Positions 1-6,164 of a stretch of 7,661 nt of DNA are shown here, in pieces. This DNA is from Bacteriovoracaceae bacterium (GTDB taxonomy: Bacteria; Bdellovibrionota; Bacteriovoracia; Bacteriovoracales; Bacteriovoracaceae). Made by a program: the position numbers and the translations under genes. A model generated the notes under the pieces. The model did not search any database and was not told the origin of the DNA. It saw only the letters and a program-made list of their open reading frames with translations. Location of the stretch: contig CANETG010000124.1 in NCBI GenBank assembly GCA_947440875.1, positions 1 to 7,661 of the forward strand. Direction: 5' to 3'. The stretch's first letter is position 1. Each line of letters starts with the position of its first letter.

Positions 1-452
1 CTCATGAGTCTTGGAATAAGAGGCACATGAAGTTGGTGGAGACAATGGGCCAAGCGGTAAACGGTCGTCGCGTAAAATCCTGGGTAAGTGATGATGATTT
101 CTTCTTTCGAATAAGCGGCAGGATCACCGCTGAAGGCGGCTTCCACATCGGTGTCTGAAAGACGCGCGATTTCGGGAATCTGATTGAGAAAATTTTCTGC
201 GACTTCGGACTCCAATCCTTTGAGCTTAGGATTGAGTGGAGTCACGGCTGAGAGATAAGTTTCGAGCCGGGATTTGAGATTCATGACGGAACGGTTTAGG
301 TCATCTTCCGTCATATTCCCCAAGCAACCCCGTTGTGGGTAGATGAGACAAATGAGCTCATTGACCGAGGCCCTGACCTCGTTGATGTCGATCACAATCG
401 TGGCCGTTTTGAACCTATCTGTGTGGAAATACTGGGCGAGTTTTAGAGACAT
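1..452 (-). CDS. cysE: Serine O-acetyltransferase, N-terminal part (cut by window edge)
   Basis: This gene makes O-acetylserine from serine and acetyl-CoA, the first committed step of cysteine synthesis in the cytoplasm. The 150 visible residues read without a stop and form the helical N-terminal domain of the long-form family. Around residue 110 there is a DVEAAFSGDPAA segment, followed by EEIIITYPGFYATTVYRLAH and VPLIPRLM, all typical of serine acetyltransferases. The left-handed beta-helix catalytic domain, and the C-terminal tail that would dock into cysteine synthase, lie beyond base 1 and cannot be checked. The ATG at 450-452 is supported by a minus-strand AAAAGGT (458-464) five bases upstream. 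The gene diverges from cysK, its pathway partner, which strengthens the call. Family membership is near certain; completeness and activity cannot be judged here. Confidence 0.93.
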   Translation of the reverse strand, partial: MSLKLAQYFHTDRFKTATIVIDINEVRASVNELICLIYPQRGCLGNMTEDDLNRSVMNLKSRLETYLSAVTPLNPKLKGLESEVAENFLNQIPEIARLSDTDVEAAFSGDPAAYSKEEIIITYPGFYATTVYRLAHCLHQLHVPLIPRLM

Positions 453-513
453 TAGGGACCTTTTCTAGTATAAAATCATGATAAAAAGTTACCTCAAATT
501 TGAAGGAATTGAA
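453..513. promoter_or_regulatory. Divergent cysE/cysK control region
   Basis: This 61-base gap is the only real intergenic space in the window and must carry signals for both cysteine genes unless these lie in coding sequence. For cysK, TATAAA at 469-474 could be a -10 box with GAGACA (446-451, four of six consensus matches, overlapping the cysE start codon) as -35 at 17-base spacing. Transcription would start near 481, followed by GAAGGA at 502-507. For cysE, the minus strand of 478-483 reads TATCAT, with TTCAAA (499-504) upstream at a short 15-base spacing. The two -10 candidates nearly abut, so the promoters may compete. I see no recognisable operator or riboswitch. These are consensus matches by eye only. 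Confidence 0.4.
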
Positions 514-1548
514 ATGGATCTTCGAACGAAGCTTAAAAGCACAGGACTCTTACAGGTCATCGGAAATACTCCGATGATCCGGATCCAGTCTTTAAGCCAG
601 ATCGCTGGCACAGATATTTTCATGAAATGTGAACATCTCAATCCTGGGGGAACGATTAAAGATCGTCCCGCTCTTCACATGGTGGTCGAGGCGATTGCCA
701 AAGGAATCCTTAAACCGGGAATGAAAATCGTCGAGGGGACTGCCGGGAATACAGGAATTGGTCTGGCACTCGTTGGTCAGGCCTTGGGCCACAAAGTGAT
801 CGTCGTCATGCCCAAAGGGATGGCGATTGAAAAACATAAAGTGCTTAACCTCTACGGAGCAGAAATCGTCGAAACAGATGCTGTTCCGTATTCGGATGAA
901 AGGCATTTCTTTAAAGTCGGAAGGCAAATTGGGCAGAGTGATCCCAATTACTGGTGGGCCAACCAATTTGATAATCCGGATAACTATCTTTCACACTACC
1001 TCACTTCTGCTCCTGAAATGTATGAACAGATGGAAGGAAAGATTGACGCCGTCGTCGTCGCCTCTGGTTCTGGCGGAACAGCTGCGGGTGTGTCCAAATA
1101 CATGAAAGAAAAAAATCCAAAGATCCAGATCGTCGTTCCGGATCCGGTGGGCTCAGGGATTGTGAATTATTTTAATCACGGAAATTTTGATTCCGACGGT
1201 AAGTACACTATGACCGAAGGTGTGGGGATTACTCGTCTTGTAGAAAACTATAAGCACATTCACCAGGACCGTTGTTATACGATCGATGACCAAAAACTGA
1301 CTCAGCTCGCGATGTTTGTCCGTGAGAAAGAGGGTCTGGTCATGGGGATGTCATCAATGCTTAATCTCGCCGGCGCATTTAGCACTGCTCTCCGGATGGG
1401 GAAAGGCAAGCGAGTGGTGACTTTCATGTGTGACGGCGGAGAGCGGGCGATGTCGAAAATGTATAATCCTGAGTTCCTAGTCGAGAAAGGAATTGATGGG
1501 TCACTTGTTTCAGAGAAAGAAATCACAGAGATTTACCGAGCATTGTAG
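514..1548 (+). CDS. cysK: Cysteine synthase (O-acetylserine sulfhydrylase family, PLP fold type II)
   Basis: This enzyme condenses O-acetylserine with sulfide to give cysteine, using pyridoxal phosphate. From the ATG at 514 it is 344 residues. The start of the fold, VIGNTPMIRI, is at residues 15-24. The PLP-binding lysine is K49 in NPGGTIKDR, the substrate loop is GTAGNTG (75-81), and the phosphate-binding loop is GSGGT (185-189). Near the C-terminus MSSML stands where SSG-type sequence binds the pyridine nitrogen. The GTAGNTG form marks a bacterial subfamily slightly longer than E. coli CysK. I chose 514 because GAAGGA lies six bases upstream. An ATG at 478 would add 12 residues with no clear ribosome site and would fall at about the predicted transcription start. 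A cystathionine beta-synthase-like role cannot be fully excluded, but divergence from cysE favours cysteine synthase. The 3' end overlaps the convergent SDR gene by 26 bases. Confidence 0.92.
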   Translation: MDLRTKLKSTGLLQVIGNTPMIRIQSLSQIAGTDIFMKCEHLNPGGTIKDRPALHMVVEAIAKGILKPGMKIVEGTAGNTGIGLALVGQALGHKVIVVMPKGMAIEKHKVLNLYGAEIVETDAVPYSDERHFFKVGRQIGQSDPNYWWANQFDNPDNYLSHYLTSAPEMYEQMEGKIDAVVVASGSGGTAAGVSKYMKEKNPKIQIVVPDPVGSGIVNYFNHGNFDSDGKYTMTEGVGITRLVENYKHIHQDRCYTIDDQKLTQLAMFVREKEGLVMGMSSMLNLAGAFSTALRMGKGKRVVTFMCDGGERAMSKMYNPEFLVEKGIDGSLVSEKEITEIYRAL

Positions 1549-2230
1549 GGAATTTCAGCTGATAGTGAATTTTGATCTTTTCATTCGAAACAATAAATCC
1601 AGTGTCTTCTTCTGGGCTAAAGACAGGCATCGGTAGATCCATCCTTCGACAGTAATCGGAATAAAATTCCTCTCGTGTGTGGTGTTCATCGCTTACGAGA
1701 TCGAAATCCTCCGAGACGAGATTCTTTTCAATCACGGTTAAAATAAATCCAACCACATCATCGGCGTGAATGAGATTCACCGGCGATTGCCCCCCTTTGA
1801 GGCCCGTTTTTCCGGCGAGATATTTTCCTGGGTGTCTTCCATGACCGAGGAGACCACCGGGGCGGATAACGACCCAGGGAAGACCACACGACCGGACCCA
1901 ATCTTCTTCACTTTTTAAAACGTCACCGCTTCGCCCGTTGGAGTGAAGGACTGAGGTCGAACTGATGAAAATAATTTTTTCTACGTGTGTGAGATCCCAG
2001 GTTTTAAACCATTCTAACTGGTGCTCAAAGGGTGGGATGTTGAGCACAAGGACGTCGCATTTTGTGATGTTCGCGGAGGGAGAATCCGGTGAAAGTAAAA
2101 TTTCACTCAGTGGAAAATTTTTTAGTTTTTCCTTCGACCTCGTTGTCCCATGAACTTCGTGGCCCAAGGTCGCAAGAGATTTGGCTAAGGGAAGACCGAT
2201 GTATCCGAGCCCACAAATAGAAACTTTCAT
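1523..2230 (-). CDS. NAD(P)-binding SDR / nucleotide-sugar epimerase-like protein (short, atypical)
   Basis: This is a 235-residue Rossmann-fold protein of the extended or atypical short-chain dehydrogenase type, resembling YeeZ-like proteins. It starts with the dinucleotide motif GLGYIG (residues 7-12) on the first strand. It has a T-R pair after the second strand (about 29-31), SSTSV at 90-94, RPGGLLG at 123-129 and NLIHADDVV at 152-160, the usual downstream landmarks of epimerase-like SDRs. It is shorter than true UDP-sugar epimerases (about 300 or more residues), and no Tyr-x-x-x-Lys pair is visible after SSTSV, so it may be non-catalytic or use another residue. The ATG follows the stop codon of the upstream membrane-protein gene by one base, with AGGGAA about ten bases before it, indicating translational coupling. 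Substrate unknown; neighbours suggest sugar or lipid-linked sugar metabolism. Confidence 0.84.
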   Translation of the reverse strand: MKVSICGLGYIGLPLAKSLATLGHEVHGTTRSKEKLKNFPLSEILLSPDSPSANITKCDVLVLNIPPFEHQLEWFKTWDLTHVEKIIFISSTSVLHSNGRSGDVLKSEEDWVRSCGLPWVVIRPGGLLGHGRHPGKYLAGKTGLKGGQSPVNLIHADDVVGFILTVIEKNLVSEDFDLVSDEHHTREEFYSDYCRRMDLPMPVFSPEEDTGFIVSNEKIKIHYQLKFPTMLGKSL

Positions 2231-2231
2231 T

Positions 2232-3881
2232 CTAAATATTCCCTCGGAGTCTTGAGTAAAGCTGAACGAGAAACGGATAAAACCGATTCTGTTTCATGTA
2301 GGGTTCATCCTCGCTCAGACTCAGAACGGCCTCTAAGAGTTGCTCTGCTTCTCTTCCTTTTCCATCGGCAATGTAAAGGATGGCGAGATTATAGACGAGG
2401 GGAATATTGTTCACATTTGCGTCGATGCATTTTTCATAGAAAGAGAAGTTATTCCGATAGAATCCACTGGCGATGCGTGTTTGGTAGGAAAAAAAGAGGA
2501 CCAGAAAGCAGAGGGGGAGGGCCGCCCACTTACTCTTAATTTTCTGTACTAATCCCAGAAGAAGCAGAATGAAAAAAGGAAGAGCTAAGTAGAGATGCTG
2601 ATCACTCACCCAAGTCACATTCATGTACGGGGCAGGTATAATGCCCAAGTAAGGCAGAAGAAAAGCGTGGGCCGAGAGAAGTATTGGTAAGAAAGGAGTT
2701 CCCCAAGTGATCATCGTTAGGATGAAAAGAAATAAGATGTGGAGATAATCTTGAAACTCAGGGGGAAATGGATTCAGTCCTTTGACGGGAGCATTATCCA
2801 TCGGCAAGTAGGCCTGCCAAAAATAATAGTAGAGAGTTTTAATGACTATCCTACCGTAGGCCACAACCGGTGAGAGAGCTTCTAGACTCATTGTTGGTTC
2901 GATGATTCTTTTGGTCTCGGGCTGCCTTTCATACTTGACACCTTCGGGAGCAAAATCCGCAGAAAAATTGGCGAGATGCTCGTCTGGGGGAGGAGAAAAA
3001 CTTTCCTGAGCGATCGCAATTTTCGGAGCTTCTTTCGGAGTGGGAATTTTTTTTCTTCGCTCGCGGACAACCACAGGATCAGAACTTTGAATCGTCGTCT
3101 CTTTTTTCTCAAGGACAGGTTGTGGGTCCGGAGCAACTTTCTTCACGAATCCTTTTTTTGCGATACTGGTCGCAGTCGCAATCCCTTCAAGAGCTATTTC
3201 ACTATTAAAGATTCGGTAAAGACCGAAGGTAGAAATGAGGAGAAAGGGAATGACTCGGAGAAGTTTTTTTGATCGCCATTCTTTCCCGAGGAGAAAAATA
3301 AGAACCAGGGGTAAGGGGAGAGATGAACTTTTGGAAACCACTGAGAGAAGAAAAAGAAATGCGGGGAGAGCGATGTCTTTTGTCGTTTGAACTTTCAAGA
3401 AGAGAATGAGGGTGCCAATGGCGAGAGAAAAACACAAGAGTGTTTTAAACTGAATCATCCATGCGACGGAAATAACGGAGGCTGGTTGAACGAGGAAAAA
3501 AAGAAATCCGAAGAAGGCAAAGTTTCTCTTGAGCCCCAGCTGAAGAAGAAAGGTGTACACGAGCCACGAGTTAAATGAATGGAGAAGAAAGTTTATCCCG
3601 TGGTAGAAATTCCAATGATCTCCACCAACGGAGTAGAGGAATTTCTGAGCGGAGACACTCAGGGGCCATGTGAAATTCTTCCAGATAAGAGAATAAGAAA
3701 AGCTCTCTTCCATGACGGGATCAAAGAACCAATAGGTGATGTCATCCCAGATGGGATGACCATTCATTCCTGGCAGATAGAGGAAAAACGCTATGGCAAA
3801 AGCGAAAGTGAAAAGTGTGAACTTAACTTTCGTGTTCGCTAAGGAGATTGAGGAGAAGTTGAGCATTGTAAGATTTGTCAT
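2232..3881 (-). CDS. Polytopic membrane protein, TMTC-like GT-C glycosyltransferase with TPR-like tail
   Basis: This 549-residue inner-membrane protein resembles bacterial relatives of the TMTC/protein O-mannosyltransferase group, which take sugar from a lipid carrier outside the membrane. A first helix (about 20-37) is followed by PIWDD at 43-47, an acidic pair in the first outer loop as in GT-C enzymes. Further helices lie at about 95-115, 120-160, 170-200, 205-222, 338-358, 375-415, 425-445 and 450-472. The segment LLPYLGIIPAPYM with VSDQHLYLALP (about 408-435) matches the conserved late part of the family. A TPR-like helix pair, VYNLAILYIADGKGREAEQL, sits at 496-515. Residues about 241-335 form a proline-rich, charged insertion. 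The start is uncertain: the ATG at 3881 gives a 59-base overlap with the upstream kinase-like gene and has only AGG two bases before it; an in-frame ATG at 3866 is possible. Transfer activity and acceptor are inferred. Confidence 0.74.
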   Translation of the reverse strand: MTNLTMLNFSSISLANTKVKFTLFTFAFAIAFFLYLPGMNGHPIWDDITYWFFDPVMEESFSYSLIWKNFTWPLSVSAQKFLYSVGGDHWNFYHGINFLLHSFNSWLVYTFLLQLGLKRNFAFFGFLFFLVQPASVISVAWMIQFKTLLCFSLAIGTLILFLKVQTTKDIALPAFLFLLSVVSKSSSLPLPLVLIFLLGKEWRSKKLLRVIPFLLISTFGLYRIFNSEIALEGIATATSIAKKGFVKKVAPDPQPVLEKKETTIQSSDPVVVRERRKKIPTPKEAPKIAIAQESFSPPPDEHLANFSADFAPEGVKYERQPETKRIIEPTMSLEALSPVVAYGRIVIKTLYYYFWQAYLPMDNAPVKGLNPFPPEFQDYLHILFLFILTMITWGTPFLPILLSAHAFLLPYLGIIPAPYMNVTWVSDQHLYLALPFFILLLLGLVQKIKSKWAALPLCFLVLFFSYQTRIASGFYRNNFSFYEKCIDANVNNIPLVYNLAILYIADGKGREAEQLLEAVLSLSEDEPYMKQNRFYPFLVQLYSRLRGNI

Positions 3882-4824
3882 TACCTATGTAAAAAATAAA
3901 AGTATCCGATTTAAAAATTAACGAGAGCGCGCACCAGCTTCGGAGAATGAAATGCTTCAGCATCTTCCCCATGTCGCTGGGGCGAAACTCTAAGAAGATT
4001 TCAATCACCTGAGGAAGTCCCATCCCAAAAATCATGTGTTCAAAAATCGGGGCCACCATCTGCCATTTTTTAGTTCGGGCAATGAGGGATTCTCCATGCG
4101 AGAGCCGAACTCCATGGATCAGGAGAACAGGATTTTTTTCGGGGGAGAGTTCGAGCCTTCCTGGGAGAGCTGAAAGAGACGCCGTCCACTTCGGAGGGTG
4201 ATGGGCTCGCAGGAATTCATTCCACTTAAGTTTTGAGAGTTCTCCCGAACTTGGCACTTCGGTCATACTGATTTTCGTTGGGAAGGGAAGTATACGGCCC
4301 CGGCGATCAACCAAAGGCATATCATCAGCGATGATTTTAATATCCGGATTTTCCAGAAGGTAAGTCAGAAGGGTACTTTTCCCCCCCTTGGAAGGTAGCA
4401 TCACCACGGCATTTCGATTTTGATAAGAGACAGCAAGGGCATGCACACGGCTAAACCCCGCGTGGTCTAAGAGATCTCCCGCGCGCGAGTGAACCGTAAG
4501 AAACGCTAATTCATAGAGGCGCTCTTCAGAGGCGCTGGTGATGGAAATGATTTTTGTGTCTTCATCAACGATCGTTAATGCCTCACCAAAGTAGTCCACA
4601 TACTTTCTTTTTCCCAGGCGGTAGATGAGGCAGGTTTCTAAAATCTTACTTACCGGGAGCGACGGCGTAGGAGGAAGAGCACCGAGTGTTAGCTCAATGG
4701 TCAGTTCGGGGTAACTGTCTTTAGAAAGAAAATAATGAAACTCAGAACGAAGTTTTTCGTCGACAGAGGCTGGAGCGCCTTTGACAAGAATGATATGATG
4801 ATGAAAATCCAGACAGAAGGCCAA
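3823..4824 (-). CDS. HPr kinase-like P-loop protein (HprK-related)
   Basis: This 333-residue soluble protein resembles the HprK-related kinases found beside polysaccharide or peptide-modification genes, not the sugar-phosphotransferase regulator itself. The N-terminal 110 residues are a mixed alpha/beta region without recognised motif. Then comes GFSRVHALAVSY (123-134), LPSKGGKST (143-151) as the Walker A loop, with P replacing the usual first glycine, and IIADDMPLV (164-172), the acidic pair typical of the HprK fold. The C-terminal part is helical. The reading frame is closed by a stop at 4840-4842, so the start must lie between there and the fold. TTG at 4822-4824 is the only good choice, with GAGGA four bases upstream on the minus strand; the next Met is at residue 142. 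It is first in an apparent three-gene operon and diverges from the GT2 gene. ATP binding is well supported; kinase activity and target are unknown. Confidence 0.76.
   Translation of the reverse strand: MAFCLDFHHHIILVKGAPASVDEKLRSEFHYFLSKDSYPELTIELTLGALPPTPSLPVSKILETCLIYRLGKRKYVDYFGEALTIVDEDTKIISITSASEERLYELAFLTVHSRAGDLLDHAGFSRVHALAVSYQNRNAVVMLPSKGGKSTLLTYLLENPDIKIIADDMPLVDRRGRILPFPTKISMTEVPSSGELSKLKWNEFLRAHHPPKWTASLSALPGRLELSPEKNPVLLIHGVRLSHGESLIARTKKWQMVAPIFEHMIFGMGLPQVIEIFLEFRPSDMGKMLKHFILRSWCALSLIFKSDTFIFYIGNDKSYNAQLLLNLLSEHES
4781..4808 (+). promoter_or_regulatory. Candidate sigma70-type promoter for GT2 gene, inside the kinase-like CDS
   Basis: A perfect -35 consensus TTGACA (4781-4786) is followed after 16 bases by GAAAAT (4803-4808), four of six matches to TATAAT. 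Transcription would begin near 4815, leaving about 19 bases of leader that contains AAAGGA just before the GTG at 4834. The position lies antisense within the first codons of the HprK-like gene. It explains why the upstream in-frame ATG codons (4735, 4795-4803) are unlikely starts. The match is by eye; the -10 box is weak. Confidence 0.45.
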
Positions 4825-4832
4825 AGGATCCT
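4825..4832. promoter_or_regulatory. Palindromic Shine-Dalgarno AGGATCCT shared by two divergent genes
   Basis: The 8-base sequence AGGATCCT equals its own reverse complement and fills almost all of the 9 bases between two divergent start codons. On the plus strand AAGGA precedes GTG (4834) by five bases. On the minus strand GAGGA precedes TTG (4824) by four bases. Each strand of one palindrome therefore acts as the ribosome-binding site for a different gene. That both genes lack any other well-placed start supports the reading. Confidence 0.72.
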
Positions 4833-4833
4833 C

Positions 4834-5802
4834 GTGGTTTCATTTAGTGTTTTAATCATAACTCATGGGCGCGAAGAACTACTAACAAAATGTCTGGAGT
4901 CTCTTCGTCTATCGCTCCCATTTGAGCTCGTCCTTTTTGCCAATGGACTCCCGCTTTCCATGGATATGGTGAAAAAACTTGAAGCCTTCCCTGGGTCTGT
5001 CAAAATGACCGGGAGTTCGACTCAGCTCCCTCCAGGTGAAGCGCGGAATAAAGCTTTTTTAGAAACGACGGGTGAGTGGATTCACTTGATCGATGATGAT
5101 TCTTACTGGCAAAAAGGTTATTGGGATGTTGTTTCTCCTCATCTCAATGATCCCAAAATTGAAGTCCTGGGCGGGCCCGATGGCCCAGCGAGCCCAGCAA
5201 GTTATTTTCAAAGTAGTGTGTCGATTGCGCTCTCTTCGCCCATTTGTACAGGAGTGACCTTCGCGCGGCATAAAGCTTTAGGAAAGTCTCTTGTCCCAGC
5301 GACGGAAGAAAAGCTCACTTCCTGCAATCTCTGGATCCGAAGAGATCTTCTCGTTCGGCACCAGTTCCCGGAGGACTTTCGGCGCGCTGAGGAGAATTTA
5401 TTTCTTCAGAAACTCCAAAAAGAAAACCGGAAGATTTTCTATCACCCACTCATGAAAGTCGGTCACTCAAGGAGGAAAAATCTTTTGGAACTCCTGCCGC
5501 CGACTCTCGGTGCGGGGTATTGGAGATCGCGGCTCATTCGTCAGCACCAATCCAAAGGGGCCTTTTTTTGGTTACCTTCAGTCTTCGTGCTTCTCCATTT
5601 TCTTTTCTTGGTGAATGCCCAATTCGCCTTTGAGCTAGCAAGAATTTATGTTTTCATCGTCACGTTCGTGAGCATGGGTCTATCCTCCAGTCGAAATCGA
5701 TTTTTTCATTTTCCCATGGTCGCCGTCCTTCACTACTTCATCGTGACCTTTTATGGTCTGGGATTTCTCCTCGAACGATTGGGGTATAAATGGAAGGCCT
5801 GA
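4834..5802 (+). CDS. Family 2 glycosyltransferase with C-terminal membrane helices
   Basis: This enzyme should transfer a sugar from a nucleotide donor at the cytoplasmic membrane face. From the GTG at 4834 it is 322 residues. The GT-A fold begins at once with SVLIITHGRE (5-14). PPGEARNKAFLE (66-77) is the usual helix before the metal site. LIDDDSYW (85-92) carries the DxD-type aspartates. SCNLWIRRDLL (163-173) and AEENLFLQKL (185-194) match the later acceptor and catalytic-base regions, and KVGHSRR (208-214) ends the catalytic domain. Three hydrophobic stretches follow at about 243-263, 265-284 and 294-314. The longer frame from 4735 adds 33 residues antisense to the neighbour with no homologous character, and GTG has AAGGA five bases upstream, so the GTG is chosen. 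The last 13 bases overlap the peptidase gene. Donor and acceptor are not deducible. Confidence 0.88.
   Translation: MVSFSVLIITHGREELLTKCLESLRLSLPFELVLFANGLPLSMDMVKKLEAFPGSVKMTGSSTQLPPGEARNKAFLETTGEWIHLIDDDSYWQKGYWDVVSPHLNDPKIEVLGGPDGPASPASYFQSSVSIALSSPICTGVTFARHKALGKSLVPATEEKLTSCNLWIRRDLLVRHQFPEDFRRAEENLFLQKLQKENRKIFYHPLMKVGHSRRKNLLELLPPTLGAGYWRSRLIRQHQSKGAFFWLPSVFVLLHFLFLVNAQFAFELARIYVFIVTFVSMGLSSSRNRFFHFPMVAVLHYFIVTFYGLGFLLERLGYKWKA
4855..4860 (-). promoter_or_regulatory. Candidate -10 box for the HprK-like operon, inside GT2 CDS
   Basis: On the minus strand this reads TATGAT, five of six matches to TATAAT, and would start transcription near 4848, about 24 bases before the TTG start at 4824. 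No good -35 box is visible; TTAGTA (4880-4885) is a weak candidate at 19-base spacing. If real, the leader is complementary to the start of the GT2 message. Low confidence because a lone -10 match is common by chance. Confidence 0.28.
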
Positions 5803-6164
5803 AGCGAGAAGATTTTGAAAAGCTCCAGAAACTAGTTTTCTTTAAAGGGCAAATCGTCTCCGATTCGATGCTTCCGATTTTAAAAATCGGTGAAAGAATT
5901 ACCGTCGATGTAGGAAATAGGGAACTCCAACGATTTGATCTGATCGTATTCTGGAGAGAAGGAAAGCTCATTTGCCATTATCTCTGGGCCATCAATCAAA
6001 GAGTCGAACCGATCCTCCTCCAAACAAGGAACACAATCAATGGGCAAAAAGATTACCCCATAGGATTCGAGGACTATCTGGGAAAAGTCTTGTCCCATCG
6101 GTTAACTAATTGGGACCGGATTAAGATTTTTCTCTTTTTGAAATTTAGAGGTAAGAGAATGTGA
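5790..6164 (+). CDS. Small S24/S26-type serine peptidase (signal peptidase I-like)
   Basis: This 124-residue protein has the core of the LexA/signal peptidase fold. SDSMLP (24-29) matches the nucleophile motif SxSMxP, with Ser26 as candidate nucleophile. IGERITVD (33-40) corresponds to the GDxVxVD strand, and RFDLIVFWREGKLICH (48-63) to the segment carrying the general base. QTRNTINGQKDYPI with YLGKVL (78-101) is the usual C-terminal landmark. His63 stands where Lys is expected, 37 residues after Ser26, the same spacing as Ser119 and Lys156 in E. coli LexA, so a Ser-His dyad as in SipW or ER-type signal peptidases is likely. There is no N-terminal membrane anchor; only a short hydrophobic patch lies near the C-terminus. 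The ATG overlaps the GT2 gene by 13 bases, indicating co-translation. The target is unknown; processing a product of this locus is inference. Confidence 0.74.
   Translation: MEGLKREDFEKLQKLVFFKGQIVSDSMLPILKIGERITVDVGNRELQRFDLIVFWREGKLICHYLWAINQRVEPILLQTRNTINGQKDYPIGFEDYLGKVLSHRLTNWDRIKIFLFLKFRGKRM

Noticed and set aside
467..472. Minus-strand TATACT as the cysE -10 box
   Set aside because: It would start transcription at about the ribosome site, leaving too short a leader.
478..513. Upstream ATG (478) as the start of cysteine synthase
   Set aside because: It has no convincing ribosome site, lies at about the predicted transcription start, and the ATG at 514 has GAAGGA six bases upstream.
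592..966. 124-codon open frame on the minus strand inside cysK
   Set aside because: It is fully antisense to a clear conserved enzyme and its translation has no recognisable motif.
1549..1575. Possible hairpin around TCAGCTGA after the cysK stop
   Set aside because: The stem is only a few bases and is not followed by a T run on either strand; it lies within the SDR coding region.
2888..3136. Open frames on both strands across the insertion of the membrane protein
   Set aside because: They are low-complexity products of the biased codon use there; the membrane protein frame continues through with family motifs on both sides.
4735..4833. ATG codons at 4735 and 4795-4803 as GT2 starts
   Set aside because: The extra residues are antisense to the kinase-like gene, lack GT2 character, and would lie before or at the predicted transcription start; GTG at 4834 has a well-spaced AAGGA and starts the fold directly.
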